Part shown: one piece after another, positions 6,384-6,410 of the stretch | Layout: each line of letters starts with the position of its first letter | Numbering within the stretch: the first letter of the stretch is position 1 | Assembly (NCBI GenBank): GCA_003506635.1 | Contig: DNZB01000401.1 | Location: forward strand, 9,259 to 15,668 | Origin: Parvularcula sp. | GTDB lineage: Bacteria; Pseudomonadota; Alphaproteobacteria; Caulobacterales; Parvularculaceae | Length of the DNA stretch: 6,410 nt | Direction: 5' to 3' | Notes under the pieces: model-generated | The model's database searches: none | The model's input: only the letters and a program-made list of their open reading frames with translations | What the model was told of the DNA's origin: nothing | Made by a program: the position numbers and the translations under genes

Positions 6384-6410
6384 TCGGACCACTATTTCGG
6401 AGGCAGACCA
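6384..6410 (-). repeat. Left terminal inverted repeat of the IS (window edge)
   Basis: Read inward from the last base, the sequence TGGTCTGCCTCCGAAATAGT followed by GGTCCGA pairs with the right repeat. The repeat begins exactly at base 6410, so the window ends on the IS terminus. Confidence 0.8.

Larger units (their letters stand above)
5144..6410 (-). mobile_element. Complete IS3-family insertion sequence (IS407-like), inserted in hemA
   Basis: The 1267-bp element is bounded by imperfect inverted repeats of about 26-27 bp that start 5'-TGG(T/C)CTGCC on each side. It carries OrfA (helix-turn-helix, leucine zipper) and OrfB (DDE integrase) in overlapping frames with a -1 frameshift signal, the standard IS3 arrangement. 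OrfB motifs such as [18 protein letters not shown] resemble the IS407 subgroup. Both genes look intact, so the element may be active. It lies in the same direction as hemA and cuts it within the GC-rich (GCCGGC)-repeat that encodes the GAGAGG stretch. The four bases beside the right end are CGCC (5140-5143), the expected target duplication if it makes 4-bp repeats; the copy beyond the other end lies outside the window. Confidence 0.88.

Noticed and set aside
1..6410. Search for a novel defence system, CRISPR array, tRNA or rRNA
   Set aside because: All larger reading frames fall into known housekeeping or IS families, and I saw no regularly spaced direct repeats or tRNA-like cloverleaf.

Overview
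The window looks like chromosomal DNA from a GC-rich alphaproteobacterium. The evidence is the codon use, a glycine-dependent 5-aminolevulinate synthase (Shemin pathway) close to the Rhodobacter HemA type, and a small secreted protein of the DUF2385/TIGR02301 type, which I know mainly from Alphaproteobacteria. The order cannot be fixed from the sequence.

Layout: the left edge cuts into a + strand FAD-linked D-2-hydroxyacid dehydrogenase (1-1128). A putative small lipoprotein (1146-1550) and a YaaA peroxide-stress protein (1589-2377) follow on the same strand. YaaA meets, tail to tail with overlapping stop codons, a - strand SRAP-domain protein (2374-3069) that senses or shields abasic DNA sites. 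SRAP diverges from a Nudix hydrolase (3094-3549) across only 24 bp, which hold a two-way -10-like element. The Nudix gene is followed by the DUF2385-type exported protein (3574-3999). A 169-bp gap (4000-4168) has no convincing gene. The - strand then carries 5-aminolevulinate synthase (4169-5143), cut at its conserved glycine-rich GGTRN segment by a complete IS3-family insertion sequence (5144-6410).

The IS is 1267 bp, has imperfect terminal inverted repeats, and carries OrfA and OrfB in overlapping frames. A G GGA AAC slippery heptamer followed by a perfect 10-bp stem lies at the frame junction, so a programmed -1 frameshift probably makes an OrfAB transposase of about 379 residues. The IS ends exactly on the last base of the window, as expected if a contig broke at a repeated element.

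The genes between 1589 and 3549 (YaaA, SRAP, Nudix) share a theme of oxidative damage and DNA or nucleotide repair, but this is known family biology placed side by side, not a new system. The most notable observation is the IS-split hemA. The IS right end is read in frame into the ALAS remainder, giving an open chimeric ORF (4169-5209) that starts on the transposase stop codon but lacks about 76 N-terminal ALAS residues. I found no CRISPR, tRNA, rRNA or undescribed defence system.
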